Part shown: positions 9,257 through 18,781 of the stretch, in pieces
How the letters are laid out: the number at the start of each line of letters is the position of its first letter
How positions within the stretch are numbered: the first letter of the stretch is position 1
Source of the DNA: Ostreococcus lucimarinus CCE9901
Lineage: Eukaryota > Chlorophyta > Mamiellophyceae > Mamiellales > Bathycoccaceae
Assembly (NCBI RefSeq): GCF_000092065.1
Contig: NC_009359.1
Span: forward strand, 62,001-126,000
Direction: 5' to 3'
Length of the DNA: 64,000 nt
The notes under the pieces: generated by a model
What the model was told of the DNA's origin: nothing
Seen by the model: the letters and a program-made list of their open reading frames with translations, nothing else
Databases searched by the model: none
Program-made: the position numbers and the translations under genes

Positions 9257-9288
9257 TGGGCTAATGGGCTAATGGCCTAATGAGCTAA
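9257..9288. repeat. Four tandem copies of an 8-base unit (TGGGCTAA-like)
   Basis: Four consecutive octamers: TGGGCTAA twice, then TGGCCTAA and TGAGCTAA. They sit in the 97-base space between the convergent uL29m and NTA1-like genes, so they may fall in both 3' UTRs. Confidence 0.9.
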
Positions 9289-9292
9289 GCGT

Positions 9293-10261
9293 CTACTGGG
9301 CGTCGCTATGATTATGTTCGCCGAGCGCGTCGGTCTCGCCGCCGTCGTCGTCGTCGTCGTCGTCGCTCGCTCGACCGAGTTCAATCCAGCACGACAGCGC
9401 AGTCTCTTCGCGTTCGCGGACTCCGAGCATTAATCGAGGGATGCGATGTCGTAAATCGACGATGCACGAACACCCGGTGAATTGAATGTCATTCTCGACG
9501 CCGATCCTGTTCGCGCACACGAAGTACGGGCTCATTGTTTTGCCTAAAAGAGGCTGCAGCCTCGACATCCAGTAAGACACCGTCTCGCCGAAATCGACAG
9601 GCTTCCGTTTGATCTCTTCTGGGTCGTCGGGATGCGCCGACGTCCACGCCGAGCTGAAGAGAATCAAATCGCTCCCGACGCACGCGTTCGCGAGCTCGAA
9701 ATCCGTCCAAGGCGCCTCGAATTTGTACGGATTAATATCCATGCAAATCGCCGACACGCACTTCACGTCCCGAACCACCTCGGCGTACGCCGACCCCGCG
9801 CCACGGACGAAGCACTTCATCGCGAGCGTGAAAACCTCAAAACCTCGGCGTCCCTCGACCGCCCACGCCTCGTCCACGAAGTACAGGTGCGATTTGTCGT
9901 ACCGACGCGCGACGTCGCCGTCGGGCGCGAAAACCGTCTGCGAGTTGAACAACTCCCCGCTCGTCGCCTCCTCCCTGCAGTGTCCGAGCGCCACGTGCGT
10001 GTCGTACGTCATCGCGATCTCGCGCGCCCACGCGAGCGCGCGCGCGCTCTCGCGCGCCACCGCGCGCGCGTCGTCCTCGTCGCGCAACGCGTAACGACTG
10101 AAACCGAGCTCCGGGCAAACAACCATCCCCACGCCTCGATCGCGCGTCAGCGCCGCGCGCACGCGCGCGTCGACGCGCGCGACGTTCTCCGCCACCGTTT
10201 CCGCGCGCGTCGGGTCCGTCTGCACGACGCACACGCGCGCGCGCGCGTCCTCACCGCGCAT
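9293..10261 (-). CDS. NTA1: Protein N-terminal amidohydrolase, NTA1-like (nitrilase fold)
   Basis: A 322-residue carbon-nitrogen hydrolase. The Glu-Lys-Cys triad of the nitrilase superfamily can be placed at CPELGFSRY (Glu about 51), RYDKSHLYF (Lys) and AICMDINPYKFEAPW (Cys). The Cys context CMD..PYKFEAP and the stretch LILFSSAW are characteristic of NTA1-type enzymes, which deamidate N-terminal Asn and Gln in the Arg/N-degron pathway. An Asp run near the C-terminus is coded by a GTC/GAC repeat. It diverges from PWP1 with 85 bases between start codons. A broader nitrilase-like amidase is the alternative. Confidence 0.78.
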   Translation of the reverse strand: MRGEDARARVCVVQTDPTRAETVAENVARVDARVRAALTRDRGVGMVVCPELGFSRYALRDEDDARAVARESARALAWAREIAMTYDTHVALGHCREEATSGELFNSQTVFAPDGDVARRYDKSHLYFVDEAWAVEGRRGFEVFTLAMKCFVRGAGSAYAEVVRDVKCVSAICMDINPYKFEAPWTDFELANACVGSDLILFSSAWTSAHPDDPEEIKRKPVDFGETVSYWMSRLQPLLGKTMSPYFVCANRIGVENDIQFTGCSCIVDLRHRIPRLMLGVREREETALSCWIELGRASDDDDDDDGGETDALGEHNHSDAQ

Positions 10262-10346
10262 GCCCGCCGCCGCCGCCGGCACACTGTGACGCCGCGCGTC
10301 GTCGCGCGCGCGCGCGCTCGGCCCTCGCCGCGCGAACGCGCGCGCG

Positions 10347-11963
10347 ATGATCTCCAGCCTCGCCTGGGTGCCTCCCGGCGCCGCGAGCGCGTCGCCCAAG
10401 TACGCGGACGTCCCCGAAGAGGAGCTCGAGCGGCTCGCGCATCGCGCGCGCGACGTCGCGCGTCGCCGCGACTCGCGACGGCGCGACTCCGACGCCTCGG
10501 ACGCGTCGGAAGACGAGGATGGGATGACGGACGATGATTCGGACGCGTCGAGCGGCGACGCGTCGGACGAGAGCGACTGGGAAGAGGTCGAGGCGGACGC
10601 GGAGGAGGATTTGGACGAAATGGCGGCGGACGAAGAAGACGCGAAAGAAACGACGACCAAGGCGGTGGCGAAGGCGAAGGCGGTGGCGAAAGCGGCGAAA
10701 GGAATGGTTGATGATCTCGCGGAACTGAACATGGACGCGTACGACGATGAAGAGGAGGATGAACGCGCGGCGGCGGGACGGTTGTTCGGAAGCGGACGCA
10801 TGACGCACTACGACGGAAACGAGGACGATCCGTACATGACGATTAAGGATAGCGATGACGACGAGGATGAGATGCCGGACGATATGACGATGGCGGAGAC
10901 GGATTTGGTGATATTGGCGGCGCGAACGGACGAGGATGTGTCGCATTTGGAGGTGTGGGTGTACGAGGAGGCGGGAGTGACGGGGAACGCGGAGACGAAT
11001 TTGTACGTGCATCACGACGTGCTTTTACCGGCGTTTCCGTTGAGTGTGGCGTGGATGAATTGCGCACCCAAGAGCGGGACGAATGAAGTCAACTGTGCGG
11101 CGATCGGGACGATGTATCCAGGGATCGAGATTTGGGATTTGGATTGCGTGGACGCCGTCGAGCCGGTGACGACGCTGGGGGGATATTCAGACGAGGCGAT
11201 CAAGGCTGCGAGTAAAAAGGGTAAGAAGGGCGGCAAGAAAGAGTCGAAAGCGTTGAAAGGCGGCTCACACGAAGACGCCGTCATGGGATTGTCGTGGAAT
11301 CGCGAGTTTAGAAACGTCCTGGCGTCGGCGAGCGCCGACACGACGGTTAAGATTTGGGACATCGCGACGGAAACCGCCTCGCAAACGCTGAATCATCACA
11401 AAGGGAAAGTGCAGGCGTGCGAATGGAACCCAGCTGAACCTACTGTGCTTCTCACAGGATCTTACGATAAAACGGCTCAAGTTGTAGACGTCCGCGCGCC
11501 CGATAATGCATCACTTACGTGGAAAGTCGGCGCCGACGTCGAGAGCGCAATTTGGCACGTCGGATCGCCGACGCAGTTTTTAGTATCGAACGAAGATGGG
11601 CTCGTGATGTGCTTCGATACACGCATGGGATCAAAGTCGGACTGTGTTTTCAAGCTCCAGGCGCACGACAAGGCCACAACAGGGCTGAGCATGGCGTCTG
11701 GTGCGCCCAACCTATTGACGACGTGCTCCACGGACAAGTCGATCAAATTGTGGGATTTGAACGATGGTAAACCGTCCTTACTGTGTCAGCACTCTCCTCA
11801 AGTGGGAGCTATTTTTGCGTGTGGATTTTCGCCTTCGGTGCCGTATTTGATAGCCGCCGCTGGCTCCAAGGGCACCGTGGCGGTTTGGGACATCCTGTCG
11901 GAAGCCGCAGTCAAGCAAACTCACGGAAAAACTCTCGAACAATACTATCGCGTGTCAAAGTAA
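10347..11963 (+). CDS. PWP1: Periodic tryptophan protein 1 homologue (WD40, ribosome biogenesis)
   Basis: A 538-residue WD-repeat protein. It opens with MISSLAWVPPG, matching the MIS...WV start of PWP1, followed by an acidic low-complexity region (about 45-190) with Asp/Glu and Lys runs. WD40 repeats follow from about 200 on, including LSWNREFRNVLASASADTTVKIWDI, HKGKVQACEWNP and LLTTCSTDKSIKLWDL. PWP1 acts in the nucleolus in pre-rRNA processing and large-subunit assembly. Length and repeat order fit the family. The gene ends 34 bases from the convergent CDC5 gene. Confidence 0.92.
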   Translation: MISSLAWVPPGAASASPKYADVPEEELERLAHRARDVARRRDSRRRDSDASDASEDEDGMTDDDSDASSGDASDESDWEEVEADAEEDLDEMAADEEDAKETTTKAVAKAKAVAKAAKGMVDDLAELNMDAYDDEEEDERAAAGRLFGSGRMTHYDGNEDDPYMTIKDSDDDEDEMPDDMTMAETDLVILAARTDEDVSHLEVWVYEEAGVTGNAETNLYVHHDVLLPAFPLSVAWMNCAPKSGTNEVNCAAIGTMYPGIEIWDLDCVDAVEPVTTLGGYSDEAIKAASKKGKKGGKKESKALKGGSHEDAVMGLSWNREFRNVLASASADTTVKIWDIATETASQTLNHHKGKVQACEWNPAEPTVLLTGSYDKTAQVVDVRAPDNASLTWKVGADVESAIWHVGSPTQFLVSNEDGLVMCFDTRMGSKSDCVFKLQAHDKATTGLSMASGAPNLLTTCSTDKSIKLWDLNDGKPSLLCQHSPQVGAIFACGFSPSVPYLIAAAGSKGTVAVWDILSEAAVKQTHGKTLEQYYRVSK

Positions 11964-11997
11964 TAAAAACTACCAATCACTAGATTTCACTACAAAG

Positions 11998-14268
11998 TTA
12001 CGCGTTCAACTGTCGCGTGAGGGTCTCAAACTTCTCTTGAAGAAGCTTTTCGCGCGTTCGCGCGGCTTCCACAAGCTCGAGCCAGTATTCGATTCTATTA
12101 GGCGCTGCGCGTTCTTCTTGCACGTGCAAAACGGCGTAAGACGCCGCCTCAGTGGACAAAGCCTTGACTTCCTCCACAGTCTTCTTCAGTTTGTTGCACA
12201 ATTCTCCATTCCGCTTCTGAAGCCCGGCCGTGAGGAGGATACATTTTTGCTCCAACTTGGCTGCGCGTTTTGCGTCCTTCTCCATTTCCCCTCTAACGAG
12301 TTCGAAAGTCGCTTTTGCCGCTTCGAGCTGTTGTTCTTTCGACGCTTCATCGACAGAGATCTGCGCATTGAGACTCGGTACGAAAATAAGTTTCTTCCGC
12401 TCCGCGACGAGCGCAGCGGAGAAGGCTTCGGCGAAATCTTCTCTCGACACGTTTTGCTCTCGCAACATCTCATCAGCCTCCGTATCGACGAGTCGACGGG
12501 CCGCCACGAGCAAAGATTCGTCAAAATCTTCGAGTGCGGGCGCGGACTTGGACTTCTTGCCATATTTGGCGATGTCGTTCTCAAGCAAGGCGTGCGCCTC
12601 TTCGTTGACGAGCTTCGAAATCGAATCCTCGGCGAGCGGCGCGACTGGCGTCAACTCAGTCGGTCGAGGTAAATCGCGCTGGACAGCTTGGGAGCGCTTA
12701 CGGCGTTGAATCGCTTCATACTCCGCCAAGGCCGCGGCTTCGCGCGCACGAACGTCGGCTTCATCTTCCACGACGGCGTCCTCCATCGGCTCGTCTTCCA
12801 TCGGCTCGTCTGGGAGATCAATTTGATATTCGTTTTGTGGCTTCGGAAGCGACATGAACGCACTCTTCAATGAGGCAGCAGTCGACGCAGTGTGTGCACG
12901 TCGCTCTCGCGCCGAGAGATCGCCGAAGTGCGAGGCATACTGGTCGTTGATGTTCAATCCGTCGCGAATGGGCGTTTGCCCGTGCAGTGACGGCGTCGCG
13001 CCCATGTGCGAGCTCACATCACTTCGCGACGGCGTCGGTGCCGCTTTCGCGTGGCTTGGCGTCGCACCAGCAAAGTCAGTGGGCATGACGGCCGCCGCCT
13101 CTTCAGCACCACCGAATAAAGTCGACTGTTGTTGACGTCGGGCGGCTTGCTGCTGGGCCTCGATCAAAATCGCGTCGCCCCCGACTTGAGGCGTTCGCAT
13201 CGGCGTTCGCCCGGCTAATCCGGACGAGGTCGCCGGCGTTTGCCCGTATGATCCTAATAGCCCAGATGCAGGCGTCGCGCTGCCGTCGTCGAGCAAGCCG
13301 ACGCCTCCTTTGCCAATCTTTGCGATGTCCTCCAGCTCTCGGTCAGACACTTGCGGCGTCGGTAACATGAGCTTCGATCGTCGAAAAAACGACGCGTCGT
13401 TCACTTTGAGCGCTTGTTGTACTGCACCGGGCATATCGCGACGCTCTTGCATTTTCTGTTTCGCCGCCTCACGCTTCTTGCTCTCTTCGTCTAATTGCTT
13501 TGCGCTCTTCTTCCCTTCGAGCTCGGCGAGCGAAATTGGTTTAAACACCTTTGCAGATTGCTGCTTTGCAAATGCTTCGTCTTCTTCGCGCGTATCGTAC
13601 ATCACTGCGTCCGGCTTTCGTTCAAACGCGATTTCGGCGTTGTAATCCACGCCTCGAACGCGCTTTGCGCGCCGCACGTGTGCGATTCCTGCCGCCTTCA
13701 GTTCGCGCTTCTTTTGCAACTCAGCCAACCTTCTCGCCTCCTCCAACTGCTTCTCCCGTGCTTTTCGCTTCGCTTTTTTACCCTTCGTGTTCGCAAGTCT
13801 CGCTCGAGCCTCAGCGAGCATCTCCTTCTCGTCTTCATCCATATCCACCGCATCCGGTTTCGCCGGCTTCGTCTCTGGGTTAGGGTCAATTTCCCCCGGA
13901 CGCAGTCTTCTCGGATCATCTCCGGCGTCGTAATCGTCATCCTTCGCGCACGCCGCATCGAGTAACTTCTCATATCTCTCCAAGCACTGACTCGGCGTCC
14001 GTCCGACCACGGGCGCGATCGTTCTCCACTGCGTCGGCATCAATTTCGCCAGGTGCAGCAGCTTTTCGTCCTCCTCCCGCGTCCACTCCGTCTTTTTGAT
14101 GCTCGGATCGAGCCATTCGAACCATCGCGCTTTGCACTGCTTCGCCGACTTCCGATTCAACAGCGACGCGATTCTCGGCCACTGGTTCTTGCCGTACTTC
14201 ATCACCGCCGCCTTTAAGATCTCATCTTCGGTGTTTTTCCACACGCCGCCTTTGATTTGGATGCGCAT
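11998..14268 (-). CDS. CDC5: Pre-mRNA splicing factor CDC5 (CDC5L homologue)
   Basis: A 756-residue component of the Prp19/NTC complex. Two Myb repeats occupy residues 1-105: GGVWKNTEDEILKAAVMKYG with WPRIASLL, then KTEWTREEDEKLLHLAKLMP with WRTIAPVVGR. These are near-identical to CDC5 orthologues. After a basic linker come NDASFFRRSKLMLPTPQVS and repeated Thr-Pro motifs (ATPASGL, TPMRTPQ), the phosphorylated region of the family, and then a C-terminal coiled region. The start MRIQIKGGVWK matches the conserved CDC5 N-terminus. The protein joins the spliceosome before the first catalytic step. Confidence 0.97.
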   Translation of the reverse strand: MRIQIKGGVWKNTEDEILKAAVMKYGKNQWPRIASLLNRKSAKQCKARWFEWLDPSIKKTEWTREEDEKLLHLAKLMPTQWRTIAPVVGRTPSQCLERYEKLLDAACAKDDDYDAGDDPRRLRPGEIDPNPETKPAKPDAVDMDEDEKEMLAEARARLANTKGKKAKRKAREKQLEEARRLAELQKKRELKAAGIAHVRRAKRVRGVDYNAEIAFERKPDAVMYDTREEDEAFAKQQSAKVFKPISLAELEGKKSAKQLDEESKKREAAKQKMQERRDMPGAVQQALKVNDASFFRRSKLMLPTPQVSDRELEDIAKIGKGGVGLLDDGSATPASGLLGSYGQTPATSSGLAGRTPMRTPQVGGDAILIEAQQQAARRQQQSTLFGGAEEAAAVMPTDFAGATPSHAKAAPTPSRSDVSSHMGATPSLHGQTPIRDGLNINDQYASHFGDLSARERRAHTASTAASLKSAFMSLPKPQNEYQIDLPDEPMEDEPMEDAVVEDEADVRAREAAALAEYEAIQRRKRSQAVQRDLPRPTELTPVAPLAEDSISKLVNEEAHALLENDIAKYGKKSKSAPALEDFDESLLVAARRLVDTEADEMLREQNVSREDFAEAFSAALVAERKKLIFVPSLNAQISVDEASKEQQLEAAKATFELVRGEMEKDAKRAAKLEQKCILLTAGLQKRNGELCNKLKKTVEEVKALSTEAASYAVLHVQEERAAPNRIEYWLELVEAARTREKLLQEKFETLTRQLNA

Positions 14269-14693
14269 GGTTCGCGTCTCTCTTCCGTCGTCGTCGGCGT
14301 CGTCGTTCGCACGAAGGGCGCGGCGCTGAAAGCGTCTTTACCTTCGTCTTCGTCGCGAGACCGCGCGCGTCGGTCGGTCGGTCGTGACGCGCGCGCGCGA
14401 CTGGCGCACGATCGCGGGGCGAGAATGCGCCGGCGAGGCGGCGAGACGCAAGGTTGCTTGTTATTATTTCAACGCGGCGGCGCCGAGGCCCCTACGCGAC
14501 GCGTCGTGCGCCGTGATAAGTAGTAAAGTATACGAAAGCGCATATTAAGTCGCAACATCGCTTCGGACGACCGAAGGAGTGCGTTATTGACGTTTACGTT
14601 AATGACTGTTAACGACGACGACTGTTCGACGCCGGTTATTGACTGTTAACGACGACGACTGTTCGACGCCGGTTATTGAGGGGAGTAATATCG
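14269..14693. other. Gene-poor spacer between CDC5 start and ammonium transporter end
   Basis: About 425 bases with no convincing open frame. It should contain the CDC5 promoter and 5' leader (right after 14268 on the minus strand) and the 3' UTR of the ammonium transporter. The part next to the transporter is more AT-rich and holds the 37-base tandem duplication listed separately. I see no tRNA-like cloverleaf. Confidence 0.6.
14604..14677. repeat. Perfect tandem duplication of a 37-base unit
   Basis: Two identical, adjacent 37-base copies (14604-14640 and 14641-14677), each starting GACTGTTAACGACGACG and ending GCCGGTTATT. The array ends 16 bases before the ammonium transporter stop codon on the complementary strand, so it lies in that gene's 3' UTR or terminator region. 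Confidence 0.95.
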
Positions 14694-15950
14694 TTAGACG
14701 TTGACGGCGCCGCCCTTCTTGGAGCCGCTCGGGTCTTCACTGTACGCCTTCGCGCCGTGCATGGAGACGTCCAAGCCCATCCTGCGGTCGCCTTCGCGGG
14801 GGACGACATCCATGAACTTTTCGAGAACCTTGATGATGGCGTAGCCCATGACGAAGGAGTACGCGGCGCAGCCGACGGCGGCGAGCAGCTGCTTGCCGAA
14901 GAGCTTACCGCCAGCTTCGAAGGCATTCCCAGTCATGGCGGCGCTGGAGAAGATGCCGACGCAGAGGGTACCGAAGAAACCACCCATACCGTGCACGGCC
15001 CACACATCGAGCGCGTCGTCGAGGTTGTACTTCTTCGTGAGTTCGATGCACGCGTAGCACCACGGCACGCAGAGCGTACCGATGGTGAGCGCGGCCCACG
15101 GCTTGACGTACGCGGCGCACGGCGTGATGGTGGCCAAACCAGCGATAGCGCCGACGCAGGCGCCAACAAGGGTGGGCTTGCCTTCCATCTTCCACTCGAG
15201 CATGAGCCAGAAGAAGAGAGCGGCGGAGGCGGAGATTTCAGAGTTCATCGCGGCGAGCGCGGCCGACTCGTTCGCCGCAAGGGCGGAGCCGCCGTTGAAA
15301 CCGAACCAGCCGAACCAGAGAAGACCGGTGCCGAGGGCAACGAAAGGGATGTTGTGCGGGTTGGTGTCGACGTCGTCACCCTCGAGCTTTCGGCGGTTGG
15401 GCAGCGCCACGACGGTGGCCAAGGCGGAGAAGCCCGCGGTGATGTGCACGACGATGCCGCCGGCGAAATCCTTGACGCCGTTGCGAGCCATCCAGCCCCC
15501 GCCCCACACCCAGTGGGCGAACGGGAAGTACACCAAGTGCACCCAGAAGAAGATGAACAGGACGTACGGCACGAATCGCACGCGATCCGCGAACGCGCCC
15601 GTCATCAGGCTCGGCGCGATGACGGCGAACATGCCTTGGAATCCCGCGAACACGAGCCCCGGCATCCCCTCGGCGTACGGCAATTCTTGCGTCGCCAAGT
15701 TTTCCAGGAAGTAGTGCGTGCGCGCGCTGCCGATCACGCCGTTCTTCGACGTCCCGAAGCACAGCGAGTACCCCCAGACGGCCCAAACCAGCGTGATCAA
15801 TCCCATCGACACGTAATTTTGCATCATGATCGTCAGCACGTTGGACGATCGCACGAGACCGCCGTAGAAGAACGCCAGTCCCGGCGTCATGAGGTTCACG
15901 AGCGCCATGGAGACGATCATGAACGCGGTGGTGCCCGCATCGATGGCCAT
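14694..15950 (-). CDS. AMT: Ammonium transporter (Amt family)
   Basis: A 418-residue plasma-membrane ammonium transporter with about eleven hydrophobic segments. Family signatures are visible: MALVNLMTPGLAFFYGGLVRSSNVL near residue 15, GGIVVHITAGFSALA around 165 (the first pore His and the D/A-G-G.VVH motif), and CVPWCYACIEL, VWAVHGMGGFFGTLCVG near 315 (second pore His region). A short cytosolic tail follows (about 385-418). The compact length and lack of a signal peptide are like bacterial-type Amt proteins rather than long plant AMT1. Its expression in algae is usually nitrogen-responsive, but no operator can be recognised here. Confidence 0.93.
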   Translation of the reverse strand: MAIDAGTTAFMIVSMALVNLMTPGLAFFYGGLVRSSNVLTIMMQNYVSMGLITLVWAVWGYSLCFGTSKNGVIGSARTHYFLENLATQELPYAEGMPGLVFAGFQGMFAVIAPSLMTGAFADRVRFVPYVLFIFFWVHLVYFPFAHWVWGGGWMARNGVKDFAGGIVVHITAGFSALATVVALPNRRKLEGDDVDTNPHNIPFVALGTGLLWFGWFGFNGGSALAANESAALAAMNSEISASAALFFWLMLEWKMEGKPTLVGACVGAIAGLATITPCAAYVKPWAALTIGTLCVPWCYACIELTKKYNLDDALDVWAVHGMGGFFGTLCVGIFSSAAMTGNAFEAGGKLFGKQLLAAVGCAAYSFVMGYAIIKVLEKFMDVVPREGDRRMGLDVSMHGAKAYSEDPSGSKKGGAVNV

Positions 15951-16220
15951 CTTCGCTCGCTCGCGTGCGGCGCGCTGTTCTGCGGCGCTGTGCTGCGGCG
16001 CGCGCCGCCGCGTCGGCGCGAACCGCCGCGCGTCCGAACGAAATCTATATCTATATATTAGAAGGCTTTAAATACGTATTTCTCTGTGAGTATGATTTAT
16101 CTTGCGTGTAGATACTGTATGTACAAACAGTGACACATTAGATACGACGCCCCGGGGGAACTTCGGCGAATTCAATCGACACCGCCGCGCGCGCGCCATC
16201 GAGCGACGCGGGCGGCGCGC

Positions 16221-18707
16221 ATGTCGCGCGCGCGCGCGAGATGCGACGCGATGCCGTCGACGATCGCACCCCGCGCGCCCGCGCGCGCGTTCGCGTCCAA
16301 ACGCGCGCTGGACGCGATGCGAAAGCTGCGCGAACGATGCGACGACGGGCGTCGCGCGGTGCGCGACGCGCTCGCGGCGAGCGCGGACGCGCTCCGAGGG
16401 ACGCGCGCGAGCGCGAAGGAGACGGAGACGGCGATGGAGGCGTTCGTGAACGGGGCGAGGGAGGTGCTGACGCGATCGGGCGATCGGACGGGGGTGGGGA
16501 AGGAGAACGAGAGGTGCGACGCGGCGACGCGAGCGACGCGCCAACAGTTATCTCGCGAGACGCGAGGACGAGACGAGAGACGAACGGGACGGGCGCGATG
16601 GACGACGCGGGAGGGCGGTCGAGGGATGAAATCAATTGTGGTGACGCGTGGATCAGCGCGATCGGTGGTCAGAGCTCGAGGCGCGCGAGGGTGAAGACGA
16701 ATGGAAGACTGACGACGAAGACGCGCCGCGCGGCGCGCGACGGCGACGCGCAGCGCGAAAGCGACGACGACGACGCGCGGGAGCGCGAGGAAGAGCGGCG
16801 GCGCGCACGCCTCGAAAGGTGTGACGCCTGGTAAGGGGTTACGCGCGAGAGGGGGGGAGAATGTTGGGGATTCGAAGGGAGAGACGGCGAGGGCGAGGGC
16901 GACGGATGGCGCGACGGTTCCCCCCGAGGCGAGCGCGAGCGAGGCGAGCGAGGGACGAACGGTTGAGGTTAGCGGTGCGGGCGGCGAGGAAACGGGCGCG
17001 AACAAGTCTGAAAAAGATGGCGTGATGGCCGATGACACTGCGCGAGACGGTGGACATTCGACCGAGGCGTCTGGCGGCGCGCGCGTATCCGCGGCGCGCG
17101 CGTACGCCGACGTGCAGACGCCAAAGAACGTGAAGAAGATTGCGTGGCAAACCGCGGGGGCGTCGAACGAGCGCGTGACGAGAAAGAGTATGCGAAGTGC
17201 GACGCGGGGCGGTGCGCCGGTTTCGACGGTGAAGAACGTGAACGAAGATGCTGAGATGAAGGACGGCGCGGCGCCGCTCGACGACGCGCCGAAGAGCAAA
17301 TCTGTCGACGCCGCGAAGATTGAAGAGCAGCAGGATCCATCCTCGGCCGGGCAGTCGAGCGAAAAGCGGAAGCGCGCCAAAGCGCGAGCAAACGGTATGG
17401 CTTTTCTTAAGGCTGATATCCCCGCGCTCGCCGCACAGAATCCCAAAGCCGGCGGCGCGGTGGTTTCGACCGAGTTGAGAATTTCCCCCCGCACGCTCGC
17501 GATGGACAAGGCAAAGCAGAGTGCGTCGAAGGAACCCGCGGCGGCACCAGGGACGGCGACGATGACGTCTGAATCGAAAGAACCCGCATCAGCGCCCACA
17601 GTGGTGGCACCCGTCCTAGCGCCGCGCACCGTCGCTCCCAAGCATCCAGTCGATCAGCGCAGTTTGATGGAGTCGTTTATGATTCAGCCTGAGAATGTAT
17701 CGGCCGCGGTCGATCTCGCACCGTTGTCATCGTTCCAAAAAATGTCGGCGACGCCTTCTCAGGTGAAGGCTTTCCAATCTATGAGCTTGAACACGCCTTC
17801 TCACCAGGCAACTCTCGGCGAGCAATCCGCGCAACGTCCCAAACCGCCGTCTTCGCTGGCGCCGGTGACGACGGCGGCTGAGGCGAACGATGTCATGAGT
17901 CGACTCAAGCGCGCGATGGAGGCTCGATCACGCGCGGACGAAGAGAACAAGCGTCAATTAGAGAGTGCGCTTCGACAAAAGGAAGAAGAGCGCAAGCGAC
18001 GCGAGATGGAGATGCAGGCGCGAAAGGCCAAGCAAGCTGATCAGGAAGCGCGCGAGCGAGAAGAACGACGCCTGCGTCAAGAGCGTTTGGCTCAGTTTCG
18101 ACTTCAAGAAGAAGAGGCGCAACGAAAGGCGGCGATGGAGAAGAGTAAGTGGGCAAAGATGCTTGAGGAACAAAAGAAGGCGACGTTTGACGTGTCGACG
18201 AAGCCAATGCCAGTGTCGTTGAAACGCACGAGCGGTCAATCTGGTTTCACGTCTTCCGCTTCTCACGAAGCAGAAAAGCGTCGCCGACTGCTCGAGAACG
18301 CGCAAGCGGCAATTCATGGCCATTCCCATCAATCTTCGGCCGCCATGCGCACACCCACTCGCTCCATCTTCAGGACCAATTTTGCTTCGTCTTCGTCGCA
18401 GCAGCAACGCACGCCGTTGGATTCGTATCCGATTTCACCCTATTGCAGCAGCGACAGCGAAGACGATGAGCGACCGAAAAAAATGATCCCGGGATGGGCT
18501 CGTGGCGACGCCCTCGTTCCCCAGTTGAAAGCGCAGTCTTATGTGGACCCGGATGACATCTTCCCGAACCCCAGCCTCACGTGCAGCCTCGGCAAAATCT
18601 TCAAAAAGTCTAGCCACGACCGCCGACGTAGCAGTAGCAACTGGGCGCACGACAGGTTAACGCTCCAAGAGGAGTTAAGTTACAAGCAAAAGATGGGATT
18701 TCGCTAA
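16221..18707 (+). CDS. INCENP-like protein, chromosomal passenger complex scaffold
   Basis: Proposed exons 16221-16513 and 16721-18707, giving 759 residues; an ATG at 16251 is an alternative start. The large frame has no ATG near its 5' end and a stop at 16707, so an upstream exon is required. The proposed intron starts GTGCGA, carries ACTGAC and keeps frame. The C-terminal part (about 675-750) reads KKMIPGWARGDALVPQL, then VDPDDIFPNP and LGKIFKKSS. This is the pattern of the IN-box that binds Aurora kinase. A long Glu/Lys/Arg single-helix-like region (about 490-580) precedes it, also an INCENP trait. The N-terminal half is low-complexity. Confidence 0.7.
16514..16720 (+). other. Predicted intron of the INCENP-like gene
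   Basis: 207 bases, GTGCGACG at the donor, ACTGACGAC near the end and AAG at the acceptor. Removing it deletes two in-frame stops (16692 and 16707) and joins the two frames in phase. Other acceptor choices remain possible. Confidence 0.55.
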
Positions 18708-18781
18708 CATTATTCTAGCAATGTAAACGATACGCTACATACGGTACTGCTGTTCGCTTGCTCGCTCGCTTACTCGCTCGC

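Noticed and set aside
14676-16061. A 461-codon frame on the plus strand opposite the ammonium transporter
   Set aside because: It is the complement shadow of a GC-rich transporter gene; its protein is His/Arg/Glu-rich without any domain, while the minus strand has clear Amt motifs.
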